The notes under the pieces: model-generated
What the model was told of the DNA's origin: nothing
Seen by the model: only the letters and a program-made list of their open reading frames with translations
Database searches by the model: none
Program-made: the position numbers and the translations under genes
NCBI GenBank assembly: GCA_046541715.1
Contig: JBKHCS010000003.1
Location: forward strand, 13,795-77,794
Origin: CAYPUT01 sp046541715
GTDB lineage: Bacteria > Spirochaetota > Spirochaetia > DSM-27196 > PWMO01
DNA length: 64,000 nucleotides
Direction: 5' to 3'
Part shown: one piece after another, positions 53,147 through 61,420 of the stretch
Layout of the letters: the number at the start of each line of letters is the position of its first letter
How positions within the stretch are numbered: the stretch's first letter is position 1

Positions 53147-53209
53147 CCTACCGAAATGTAGGATTTTGCGTCTTCGGGTCCACATTATTGTAGGACTTTT
53201 CCTACCGAA
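53147..53209. promoter_or_regulatory. paired palindromes upstream of gltB: candidate enhancer sites
   Basis: CCTAC-N6-GTAGG at 53147-53162 and GTAGGA-CTTT-TCCTAC at 53190-53205. CCTACCGAA also recurs directly at 53147-53155 and 53201-53209 (54 bp apart). They sit about 90-145 bp before the predicted sigma-54 start, the distance expected for an enhancer-binding activator. Confidence 0.55.
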
Positions 53210-53266
53210 TCGTCGTTTTACGCTTCTATTGTCTCCAAAAAAGCTGTAATTACCCGCTATTTCGCT

Positions 53267-53283
53267 CTGGCACGTAATTTGCA
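53267..53283 (+). promoter_or_regulatory. sigma-54 (RpoN) promoter of gltBD
   Basis: CTGGCACGTAATTTGCA matches YTGGCACGN4TTGCW at every conserved base; GG (53269-53270) and GC (53281-53282) are 10 nt apart. Predicted start near 53294, leaving a leader of ~24 nt with CAGGAGA before the gltB ATG. Confidence 0.88.
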
Positions 53284-53317
53284 TCCTACTCTTACTGAGG
53301 TTTCAGGAGAGCAGACA

Positions 53318-56300
53318 ATGAGCTATCGACAACGCCCGGGCCGGCAGGGCCTTTACCACCCCGATTACGAGCACGACGCCTGCGGCGTCGGCTTTGTCGC
53401 GGATATAAAAGGGCGCCGAAGCCACGACATCGTGGAGAAGGCGAAGACCGTTCTTATCAACATGACCCACCGTGGAGCCGTCGGGAGCGACAAGAACTCC
53501 GGCGACGGAGCGGGAATCTTAACCGCCTTGCCCCACAGGTTTCTCGAAAAGGTGATGGCGACGGAGCTCGACGTCTCTCTTCCGGAGCGGGGGCGCTACT
53601 CCGCGGGTCTGGTCTTTCTCCCGACGGACCCGGGCCTCGAGAAGCTCTGCATGGAGCGGACCGCGGAGATCGTTACCCGGGAGGGGCAGAAGCTTCTCGG
53701 GTGGCGGGACGTTCCCCGGGACAACAGCATGATCGGGCCCACGGCGCTTGCCGCGGAGCCGACGATGAAGCAGCTTTTCGTCGCCGCCGGAGACGGTCTG
53801 GCCGACGACGCCTTCGAACGGAAGCTCTACGTTATCCGGAAGCAGATGCAGACCCTAATTCGCGGAAGCGAGATTGACCCGGAATCGTTCTTCTACGTCT
53901 GCAGCCTTTCGACAAAGGTTATCGTGTACAAGGGCATGTTGATGCCCGAGCAGCTCTTCGACTACTTCCGCGATCTCGGCGACCCGGCTTACCAGACCCA
54001 CCTCGCGATGATCCACTCGCGCTTCTCTACGAACACCTTTCCGAGCTGGGACCGGGCGCAGCCCATGCGCTTTATGAGCCACAACGGCGAGATCAACACC
54101 CTCCGGGGGAACGTGAATAAGATGCGCGCCCGGGAAGGCACCCTATCGACCGAGCTTTTCGGCGACGATTTGCAGAAGGCCTTCCCGATTATCGAGGAGG
54201 ATAGCTCCGACTCCGGAAACTTCGATAACACCCTGGAGCTTCTCTTGCTCTCCGGGCGGGAGCTGCCGGAAGCGGTCATGATGATGGTTCCCGAAGCCTG
54301 GCATCATCACGAGCACATGCCCCGGCACGGGAAGGACGTCTACGAGTACATGAGCTGCGTCATGGAGCCCTGGGACGGTCCGGCCTCGATCTCCTTTACC
54401 GACGGCAGAGTGATAGGCGCGCTTCTCGACCGGAACGGGCTGCGACCGAGCCGGTACTACGTAACCAAGGACGACCTGGTCGTGATGGCGAGTGAGGTCG
54501 GCGTCCTCGACATACCGCCGGGGGAAATCAAGCTCAAGGGACGCCTTCAGCCGGGGCGCATGTTCCTCGTAGACTTCGAAAAGGGCAGGATCGTCGACGA
54601 CGAGGAGCTCAAGGACGGCATCGCCCTGGCACGTCCCTACGGCAAGTGGCTCGAGGAGCAGCGGATCCGCTTAGATGAGCTCCCGGAGGTAAGCCACAAC
54701 GGACAACGGGAGACAGCCGACCTGCTGCCGCTTCTTCGGACATTCGGCTACACCCTCGAGCACCTGAACATCATCCTGAAGCCGATGGCGGAAGCAGGAA
54801 AGGAGCCCCTCGGCTCGATGGGAAACGACTCGCCCCTCGCGGTTCTCTCCGAACGGCCCCGGCTTCTCTACGACTACTTCAAGCAACTTTTCGCCCAGGT
54901 TACCAACCCTCCCATCGATTCGATTCGGGAGGATATTATCATGAGCCTCGGCTCCTACATCGGCCCGGAGCAGAACCTCCTCGACACCTCGCCGGCCCAC
55001 TGCCACCGCCTCTGGATCGACCACCCGGTCTTGAGAGACTCGGAGCTCGCGAAGCTGAAGAAGATTACCTACCGAGGTTGGAAGTCCAAGACCGTCGACA
55101 TCACCTTCCCGGTCGACGACGGAGAGGCCGGTCTCCGTCCCGCCCTCGAGCGCATCTCCCGGGAGGCCGAGGAGGCGATCGCAGAAGGTTATAGCCTCGT
55201 CATTCTCTCGGACCGACGGGCAGGGGAAGAACGAGTGCCGGTGCCGGCCCTCATGGCAACAGGGACGGTCCACCACCATCTGGTGCGTCGGGCCAAGCGG
55301 ACCCAGATTGGTCTGGTCGTCGAAAGCGGCGAGCCGAGGGAAGTTCATCATTTCTGCACCCTGGTTGGGTACGGCGCCGACGCCATCAATCCCTACGGGG
55401 CCCTCGACGCGATGCGGATGCTCCGCCGGGACGGCATCATCAATCCCGAGCTGACGACGGCGCAGATCGAGGAGCACTACTTTCGCGCTTTGGCGTATGG
55501 GATGAGGAAGGTCTTCGGGAAGATGGGTATCTCCACCATAGACAGCTACAAGGGCGCACAAATTTTCGAGATCGTCGGGCTCCACCAGGAGGTCGTGGAC
55601 CTCTGTTTCGCCGGGACCCCGAGCCGTATCTCCGGGGCCGGCTTCGACACCATCGCCAAAGAAGCGATTCTGCGGCACGACATGGGGTTTCCGAAGGGGA
55701 ACGAGCCGATCGGCGCCGAGTACTACAATCCCGGAGACTACCAGTGGCGCTTCGGCGGCGAAAAGCACATGTGGGACCCCGAGTCCGTCGCCGACCTCCA
55801 GGTCGCAGCGAGAAACGAGGACCGGGCCGCCTTTAAGCGGTTTACCGCGCGGCAGAACGAGCGATCGAAACAACAGGCGACCATACGGGGCCTTTTAAAG
55901 TTCAAGCCGGGGAACCCGATTCCGCTTTCCGAAGTGGAGCCCGCGGCAAACATCGTCCGGCGTTTCGTAACCGGCGCCATGAGCTTCGGGTCCATCTCCC
56001 AAGAGGCCCACGAGACCCTCGCCGTCGCGATGAACCGCCTCGGGGGAAAGTCGAATACCGGGGAGGGCGGGGAGATGCCCGAGCGCTACCGGAAGCTTCC
56101 GAACGGCGACTCCAAGCGCTCGGCGATCAAGCAGGTAGCCTCCGGGCGCTTCGGGGTTACCATCGAGTACCTCTCGGAGAGCGACGAGCTCCAGATCAAG
56201 ATGGCCCAAGGCGCGAAACCCGGGGAGGGTGGTGAGCTTCCGGGACACAAGGTTTTCGACATTATCGCCAAGACCCGTTACTCGACCCCGGGGGTGGGCC

Positions 56301-57859
56301 TTATCAGTCCGCCGCCCCACCACGATATCTACTCTATCGAGGATCTCGCCCAGCTTATCTTCGACCTAAAGAACGCGAATCCCAAGGCGCGGATTAGCGT
56401 AAAGCTGGTCTCCGAGGTCGGTGTCGGGACGGTAGCCGCCGGAGTTGCCAAGGCCCACGCGGACCATATTCTGGTCTCCGGCCAGGACGGAGGCACCGGG
56501 GCGTCTCCCCTTACGGGAATCAAGCACGCCGGTCTTCCCTGGGAGCTCGGTCTTTCCGAGACGCACCAAACCCTGGTTATGAACGACCTGCGAACCCGGG
56601 TGGTGGTGCAGACCGACGGGCAGATAAAGACCGGCCGGGACGTGGTTATCGCCGCAATGCTCGGCGCCGAGGAGATGGGGTTTTCCACCTCGGCCCTTGT
56701 CAGCGTCGGGTGCATTATGATGCGCGTCTGCCACAAGAATACCTGTCCCGTCGGGGTCGCGACCCAGGACGAAAGCCTTCGAAAGAAGTTTGTCGGTAAG
56801 CCGGAGCACGTCGTCACCTTTATGACCTTTCTCGCGGAGGAAGTCCGGGAGTTAATGGCCGAGCTCGGCTTTAGGACTTTCGACGAAATGGTCGGACGGG
56901 TCGACATGCTCGAAGAAGACCCGGACGTCCGGCATTGGAAGAGCGCGGGTATCGACCTCTCGGCGTTGTTGACTCCGGCGGTTCCCCAGCCCGGGGCCAC
57001 CGACCGCGTTATTTGCTGCGTCCCCCAGGACCACGGCATCGACACCGTCTTGGATCGACAGCTCATCAAGCTCGCCGAGAAGGTGCTCCTCCATCGGGAG
57101 CCGCTGCGCCTCGACTTGCCGATCCGGAACACCGACCGGGCCACCGGAACGATGCTCAGCCATCATCTGACCACCCGGTGGGGACCGAGGGGGCTTCCCC
57201 CGGACACCCTCTGGATAAAATTGACCGGCTCCGCCGGCCAAAGCTTCGGCGCCTGGATGACCAACGGTGTCACTCTGGAGCTCGAAGGGGACGCGAACGA
57301 CTACTGCGGCAAGGGGCTTTCGGGGGGCAAGCTGATCGTCTACCCGCCGAAGGACGCGGGCTTTGTCCCGGAGGAGAACATCATCATCGGGAACGTGGCC
57401 CTCTACGGGGCGACGATGGGCCGGGCCTACTTTCGCGGCCAGGCGGCGGAGCGTTTCTGCGTGCGGAACTCCGGCGCCTACGTGGTGGTCGAAGGGGTCG
57501 GGGACCACGGGTGCGAATACATGACCGGCGGCCGGGCCGTTATTATCGGTCCCACGGGACGGAACTTTGCTGCGGGCATGTCCGGGGGCATCGCCTACAT
57601 ATGGGACCCCGAAGATCGCCTCGCGTCCCGGGTCAACAAGGGGATGGTGGAGATCTCTCCGCTCGAGGAGGAGGAATGCCAAGAGGTGCTCCAACTCTTG
57701 CGGGAGCACCAGTTCCACACCGATTCTACCGTGGCGGCGCACATACTTGAGACCTGGGAGGACCGGAAGTCGGAATTTCGCAAGGTCATTTCCCCGGCGT
57801 ACCGCCGGATTCTCGAACTGCAGCAGCTGAACAAGCAACAGGAGGTGGCGCATGGGTAA
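53318..57859 (+). CDS. gltB: glutamate synthase large subunit
   Basis: 1513 residues from ATG 53318 with AGGAGA upstream. Ntn amidotransferase domain with nucleophile cysteine in HDACGVGF (near residue 22, so a short propeptide is removed), central and FMN-binding synthase domains (GGKSNTGEGGE, KPGEGGELPGHKV), a [3Fe-4S] cluster motif with C1132, C1138 and C1143 (CIMMRVCHKNTC), and a C-terminal GXGXG beta-helix. It forms glutamate from glutamine and 2-oxoglutarate with GltD. Controlled by a sigma-54 promoter. Confidence 0.97.
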   Translation: MSYRQRPGRQGLYHPDYEHDACGVGFVADIKGRRSHDIVEKAKTVLINMTHRGAVGSDKNSGDGAGILTALPHRFLEKVMATELDVSLPERGRYSAGLVFLPTDPGLEKLCMERTAEIVTREGQKLLGWRDVPRDNSMIGPTALAAEPTMKQLFVAAGDGLADDAFERKLYVIRKQMQTLIRGSEIDPESFFYVCSLSTKVIVYKGMLMPEQLFDYFRDLGDPAYQTHLAMIHSRFSTNTFPSWDRAQPMRFMSHNGEINTLRGNVNKMRAREGTLSTELFGDDLQKAFPIIEEDSSDSGNFDNTLELLLLSGRELPEAVMMMVPEAWHHHEHMPRHGKDVYEYMSCVMEPWDGPASISFTDGRVIGALLDRNGLRPSRYYVTKDDLVVMASEVGVLDIPPGEIKLKGRLQPGRMFLVDFEKGRIVDDEELKDGIALARPYGKWLEEQRIRLDELPEVSHNGQRETADLLPLLRTFGYTLEHLNIILKPMAEAGKEPLGSMGNDSPLAVLSERPRLLYDYFKQLFAQVTNPPIDSIREDIIMSLGSYIGPEQNLLDTSPAHCHRLWIDHPVLRDSELAKLKKITYRGWKSKTVDITFPVDDGEAGLRPALERISREAEEAIAEGYSLVILSDRRAGEERVPVPALMATGTVHHHLVRRAKRTQIGLVVESGEPREVHHFCTLVGYGADAINPYGALDAMRMLRRDGIINPELTTAQIEEHYFRALAYGMRKVFGKMGISTIDSYKGAQIFEIVGLHQEVVDLCFAGTPSRISGAGFDTIAKEAILRHDMGFPKGNEPIGAEYYNPGDYQWRFGGEKHMWDPESVADLQVAARNEDRAAFKRFTARQNERSKQQATIRGLLKFKPGNPIPLSEVEPAANIVRRFVTGAMSFGSISQEAHETLAVAMNRLGGKSNTGEGGEMPERYRKLPNGDSKRSAIKQVASGRFGVTIEYLSESDELQIKMAQGAKPGEGGELPGHKVFDIIAKTRYSTPGVGLISPPPHHDIYSIEDLAQLIFDLKNANPKARISVKLVSEVGVGTVAAGVAKAHADHILVSGQDGGTGASPLTGIKHAGLPWELGLSETHQTLVMNDLRTRVVVQTDGQIKTGRDVVIAAMLGAEEMGFSTSALVSVGCIMMRVCHKNTCPVGVATQDESLRKKFVGKPEHVVTFMTFLAEEVRELMAELGFRTFDEMVGRVDMLEEDPDVRHWKSAGIDLSALLTPAVPQPGATDRVICCVPQDHGIDTVLDRQLIKLAEKVLLHREPLRLDLPIRNTDRATGTMLSHHLTTRWGPRGLPPDTLWIKLTGSAGQSFGAWMTNGVTLELEGDANDYCGKGLSGGKLIVYPPKDAGFVPEENIIIGNVALYGATMGRAYFRGQAAERFCVRNSGAYVVVEGVGDHGCEYMTGGRAVIIGPTGRNFAAGMSGGIAYIWDPEDRLASRVNKGMVEISPLEEEECQEVLQLLREHQFHTDSTVAAHILETWEDRKSEFRKVISPAYRRILELQQLNKQQEVAHG

Positions 57860-59309
57860 GCCCACCGGTTTTATGGAATATCAGCGCCAGGGGGTGGCCG
57901 ACCGAAACCCCCTCGAGCGCATTCAGGACTTCAACGAGTTTCACAAAGAGATCGATGAACCTGCGCGACAGGAGCAGGGTGCCCGGTGCATGGACTGCGG
58001 CATTCCCTTCTGTCAGTCGAACTACGGTTGCCCGGTTGACAATCTTATTCCCGAGTGGAACGACCTGGTCTACCGAGGCCGCTGGGAAGACGCATGGAAG
58101 CGTCTGATGAAGACCAACAACTTTCCGGAGTACACCGGGAGGGTCTGTCCGGCGCCCTGCGAGAGTGCCTGTGTCCTCGGCATCAACGAGCCGGCGGTAA
58201 CCATAAAAGACAACGAGTGTGCCATTATCGACAAGGCCTACGACGCCGGGCTGATGGTCCCCCGGATTCCCGAGGTCCGTACCGGAAAACGGGTGGCTAT
58301 CGTCGGCTCGGGTCCCGCGGGCCTGGCGGCGGCGGACCAGCTGAACCAGGCGGGCCACCTCGTAACCGTCTTCGAACGGGACGATCGGATCGGCGGGCTC
58401 TTGATGTACGGCATCCCGAACATGAAGCTAGACAAGAGCCTCGTCGAGAAACGAAACGCTCTGATGCGGGAAGAGGGCATAGAGTTCCGTCCCGGGGTCA
58501 ACGTCGGTACCGACATCGATCCGGTGCGGCTCGTCGAGGAATACGACGCCGTGCTCCTCGCCTGCGGCGCGACAAACCCTCGTGACCTTCCGGCACCGGG
58601 GCGGGAAAAATCGGGTATCCACTTTGCGATGGAGTTCTTGCGGGCCAACACCAAGAGTCTTCTCGATTCGAGCTTTGCCGACGGCAACTACATCTCTGCG
58701 AAGGACAAACACGTGGTCGTTATCGGCGGCGGGGACACCGGGAACGACTGCATCGGCACCTCGGTGCGTCATGGCGCGGCGAGCATCACCAACTTCGAGC
58801 TCCTCCCGGAGCCGGCACCCCACCGGACCGAGGAGTATCCCTGGCCGACCTACCCCCGGCTCAAGAAGATGGATTACGGTCACGAAGAAGTGAACGCCCG
58901 GGACGGGGCGGACCCCCGGGTCTACAGTATCCTTACCAAGGAGTTTCTCGGGAACGGGAAGGTCGAAGGCATCCGCACGGTCCGGGTGGCCTGGAAGAAG
59001 GAACCCGGCGAGCGTCCCACCTTCGAAGAGATCCCCGGCAGCGAGGAGGAGTGGAAGGCGGACCTCGTGCTCCTGGCGATGGGGTTCTTAGGCCCTGAGG
59101 CACCTATCGGAGAGGCCCTCGGTGTCGAGACCGACCCCCGGTCCAACTTCAGGGCGGAATACGAGCGCTTTTCTACGAGCGTGCCGAAGGTCTTCGCCGC
59201 CGGAGACGCCCGGCGGGGCCAGTCCCTGGTTGTCTGGGCCATCAAGGAGGGGCGCGGCGCCGCCCGGGAGATCGACCGCTACCTGATGGGGCGGACCTTG
59301 TTGCCCTAG
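57852..59309 (+). CDS. gltD: glutamate synthase small subunit
   Basis: 485 residues. N-terminal cysteine-rich motifs for [4Fe-4S] clusters (CMDCGIPFC, GCPVDNLIPEW, CPAPCESAC), then FAD motif VAIVGSGPAGLAAADQL and NADPH motif VVVIGGGDTGNDC. It passes electrons from NADPH to GltB. It overlaps gltB by 8 nt. Confidence 0.96.
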   Translation: MGKPTGFMEYQRQGVADRNPLERIQDFNEFHKEIDEPARQEQGARCMDCGIPFCQSNYGCPVDNLIPEWNDLVYRGRWEDAWKRLMKTNNFPEYTGRVCPAPCESACVLGINEPAVTIKDNECAIIDKAYDAGLMVPRIPEVRTGKRVAIVGSGPAGLAAADQLNQAGHLVTVFERDDRIGGLLMYGIPNMKLDKSLVEKRNALMREEGIEFRPGVNVGTDIDPVRLVEEYDAVLLACGATNPRDLPAPGREKSGIHFAMEFLRANTKSLLDSSFADGNYISAKDKHVVVIGGGDTGNDCIGTSVRHGAASITNFELLPEPAPHRTEEYPWPTYPRLKKMDYGHEEVNARDGADPRVYSILTKEFLGNGKVEGIRTVRVAWKKEPGERPTFEEIPGSEEEWKADLVLLAMGFLGPEAPIGEALGVETDPRSNFRAEYERFSTSVPKVFAAGDARRGQSLVVWAIKEGRGAAREIDRYLMGRTLLP

Positions 59310-60055
59310 GAGAGCTCGGTACTAAAGGTAACCCGGTCCCCGCGAATCACGCTCCGACGAAACTCGATAACCTCTCCTTCGGTGCTCCTGGTTATCCGTT
59401 CGGTCTGGAAGACCGGGGAGTGGAGGGGTATCCGGAGGATTTCGGATTCGTAAGCGTCGGAGATTCTCGGGTAGAGAAACTCTTTGGCCCGCTCTATCGA
59501 GCAGTTACACTTGCTTTCGAGAAGATCGTAGAGCGATTGGCCTTCGAGGTCGCTTTCGCTTATCGAAGGCACGATGCCTTCCGGAACGTAGGAGAACTCT
59601 AGAATAAGAGGCTGCTGTTTGTAGTAGCGTAACCGGATTATTTCGTGGGTGCGGCCCTTTCCCGTCAGCCCGAGCTTCTTCTGCACCTGGGTAGGCGCGA
59701 GAATTTGACGTATGGCGATAATGCGCGAAGTGGCCGCCCTCCCGGTAGATCCGATCTCCCGGCCGAAACTGTAGAACTGGAGCAGGCTCTGTTCGATTCG
59801 GGAATTGGCGACGACTGAACCCTTTCCTCGTTCGGTCTTGATGACGCCTTCCCGGCGAAGCTCGTCCAGAGCTTTGCGAACCGTCGCTCGGGTTACGTCG
59901 AACTCCGTCGCCAAGGACTGTTCCGAGGGAAGCGCCATGCCCGGTGTGTAGCGATCGTTTCGCATCGCCTCGAGGAGTGCTTCCTTTACCTGGACGTAAT
60001 AGGGTATGTAACTCTCTTTGTCGATTCGCCTCATCTGCGGGGTCGGTAGAATCAT
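59306..60055 (-). CDS. GntR-family (HutC/UTRA) transcriptional regulator
   Basis: 249 residues. N-terminal GntR winged helix (YYVQVKEALLEAMRNDRYTPGMALPSEQSLATEFDVTRATVRKALDELRREGVI) and C-terminal UTRA effector domain. Effector likely a small sugar or amino-acid-derived molecule; not determined. Convergent with gltD, overlapping its stop by 4 nt. ATG 60055 has no Shine-Dalgarno; an internal ATG at 60034 is possible. Confidence 0.87.
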   Translation of the reverse strand: MILPTPQMRRIDKESYIPYYVQVKEALLEAMRNDRYTPGMALPSEQSLATEFDVTRATVRKALDELRREGVIKTERGKGSVVANSRIEQSLLQFYSFGREIGSTGRAATSRIIAIRQILAPTQVQKKLGLTGKGRTHEIIRLRYYKQQPLILEFSYVPEGIVPSISESDLEGQSLYDLLESKCNCSIERAKEFLYPRISDAYESEILRIPLHSPVFQTERITRSTEGEVIEFRRSVIRGDRVTFSTELS

Positions 60056-60080
60056 TGACGCCGGTACCCGTTCTCGTCAA
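60055..60080. promoter_or_regulatory. possible autoregulatory operator of the GntR gene
   Basis: TTGACG at 60055-60060 and CGTCAA at 60075-60080 are perfect 6-bp arms with a 14-nt spacer directly at the gene start. Confidence 0.35.
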
Positions 60081-60081
60081 G

Positions 60082-60099
60082 GCCCGGCGGGTGCCGGGC
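60082..60099. repeat. GC hairpin in GntR leader
   Basis: GCCCGGC-GGGT-GCCGGGC, 7-bp perfect stem, directly upstream of the operator-like repeat. Confidence 0.4.
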
Positions 60100-60119
60100 A
60101 ATCGTCGTGATATGGAAAG

Positions 60120-60146
60120 GCCGACGCCGGGATTCCCGGCGTCGGC
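60120..60146 (-). terminator. strong hairpin after the small lipoprotein gene
   Basis: 12-bp perfect stem GCCGACGCCGGG/CCCGGCGTCGGC with a 3-nt loop; on the minus strand followed by CTTTCC, a weak T-run. Confidence 0.6.
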
Positions 60147-60170
60147 GGCTTCTGAGTGAGAAGAAACGGA

Positions 60171-60542
60171 TCAGTTCGACGGGGCGGGAGTCGCCGGCTG
60201 CTGTTGCCCGCCGCCACTCGGTGCGGGGGGCTGCTCCTCTACCTCCGGCGGAGCGATTGCTTCCTCGATCTCTGCGAGTCTCGAGGCAACCGCCTGGACC
60301 TCTTCGATGGCGAAGCTCACCGACTCTTCGACGTTTGAGGGTACCTCCTCACCGTTGGAACCGACCTCGTCGAGCCTCGCTTCGACCTCCGAGAGTCTTT
60401 CCTGCAAGTCCGCTATCTCCGCCTCGTACTCCTCGGCCTCGTCGTAGCTAATCGGGCCACCGCAGGATGATAGGACTATCACCATCACTACGGCCAGTAC
60501 ACCGAGGCCAACCAGTTTCTTCTTGCCTGCTTTCCCTTCCAT
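60171..60542 (-). CDS. small lipoprotein with coiled coil
   Basis: 123 residues. Lipobox LSSC at about residue 27, then a heptad-rich coiled coil (EYEAEIADLQERLSEVEARLDEVG), then a region ending in a proline/glutamine/glycine-rich tail. It resembles Lpp-like or other short envelope lipoproteins only in type. It follows the DUF4168-like gene by 9 nt and is likely co-transcribed. Function unknown. Confidence 0.7.
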   Translation of the reverse strand: MEGKAGKKKLVGLGVLAVVMVIVLSSCGGPISYDEAEEYEAEIADLQERLSEVEARLDEVGSNGEEVPSNVEESVSFAIEEVQAVASRLAEIEEAIAPPEVEEQPPAPSGGGQQQPATPAPSN

Positions 60543-60551
60543 ACTCTCCTC

Positions 60552-61037
60552 CTAATCCATATAGCGGTCCAGTCGGTTTCGTAGCTCTTCGTCCGAACCA
60601 GCGGCCGCTATAATCTCGTTAAACCGGGACACACTCAGCCCGGTCTCTTCGACCATTTCGACCATTTCCGTTTGGGACGACTGTTGTGTTTCGGAAATTT
60701 CCGAAATAGTCGTCTGGTATTCCTGGAAATCGTTTCGATCGACGCCTTGTGGAGCGCCCTCTCCCGGCGTCTGCTGAGCCATTTCGTGTATCTGATAGAA
60801 CTGTTCTTCGCTCAAGTTGGAGTTACCGATGGTCGAATCGATCTCCTCCTGGAGCTCCGCCTGAACCTCCTGAACGCCCTCGAGGGCAATGACGAAGTTC
60901 TCAAGCTCCGTATCGGACACAGGCTCGATGGACTGCCCTGGGGGCTGCTGGGCCAAGAGCGGCGCAGCGGCGGTTAGCGCGAACAGTAGTACCAGCGCCG
61001 AAATGGTGGCGCTCCTAAATTTGGACAACATGTGCAT
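60552..61037 (-). CDS. secreted DUF4168-like protein
   Basis: 161 residues with a signal peptide (about 1-29, ending LLAQQ). The rest is helical with a DUF4168-like pattern (DTELENFVIALEGVQEVQAELQEEI, FNEIIAAAGSDEELRNRLDRYM). Function unknown. GGAGGG precedes the start; ATG 61037 or 61031 are both possible. It has its own promoter and a ~70-nt leader. Confidence 0.75.
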   Translation of the reverse strand: MHMLSKFRSATISALVLLFALTAAAPLLAQQPPGQSIEPVSDTELENFVIALEGVQEVQAELQEEIDSTIGNSNLSEEQFYQIHEMAQQTPGEGAPQGVDRNDFQEYQTTISEISETQQSSQTEMVEMVEETGLSVSRFNEIIAAAGSDEELRNRLDRYMD

Positions 61038-61115
61038 GTTCCCTCCCTATTCGTTGGGTAAATCTATTGAGGTGACCTCCCCGATCCGCGGGAAAGCCCC
61101 CTATCTCCAGTAACA

Positions 61116-61145
61116 AGTATAGTCATGTGTACAAGTAGACGTCAA
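61116..61145 (-). promoter_or_regulatory. promoter of the DUF4168-like/lipoprotein operon
   Basis: Minus strand TTGACG at 61145-61140, 18-nt spacer, TATACT at 61121-61116. Start near 61109 gives a leader of about 70 nt with a Shine-Dalgarno. Confidence 0.55.
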
Positions 61146-61159
61146 CTCGATTGGCGGGG

Positions 61160-61181
61160 GTATCTACAAGACTGTTGATGC
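61160..61181. repeat. dispersed palindrome, copy 4
   Basis: 18 of 22 positions match the perfect copy at 15065-15086, arms GTATCTACAAG and CTGTTGATGC. It lies about 15 bp upstream of the -35 box of the DUF4168-like gene promoter. Confidence 0.45.
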
Positions 61182-61420
61182 CGCCGGCTTGCGTCCTCGC
61201 CGATGATATCGCGGGAGACGGCCACGAAGTCCTGATCTTGGCTATGATAACCGGCACCAAACGAAGGCGTTGAGACCGGGATGTAGAAATCAAGGACCGA
61301 AAGGGCGGGGTGCGGTTACGACGTCGGATGAGCAGCGAATACCCAAATCGTTTCGCACCGTTTTTGCCCGGCCGATTTAGACTTCATGTGCCGGTCGCCG
61401 GCCCGCGTCGACTCCGAGAA

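Larger units (their letters stand above)
61038..61420. other. 383-bp gap between DUF4168-like gene and helicase gene
   Basis: It holds a minus-strand promoter (61116-61145), palindrome copy 4 (61160-61181), and little else. A plus-strand open frame from 61310 runs inside the antisense of the helicase and is not a gene. Confidence 0.5.

Noticed and set aside
54671..55873. 400-residue minus-strand open frame within gltB
   Set aside because: Shadow of gltB; the plus-strand frame carries all GltB catalytic and cluster motifs.
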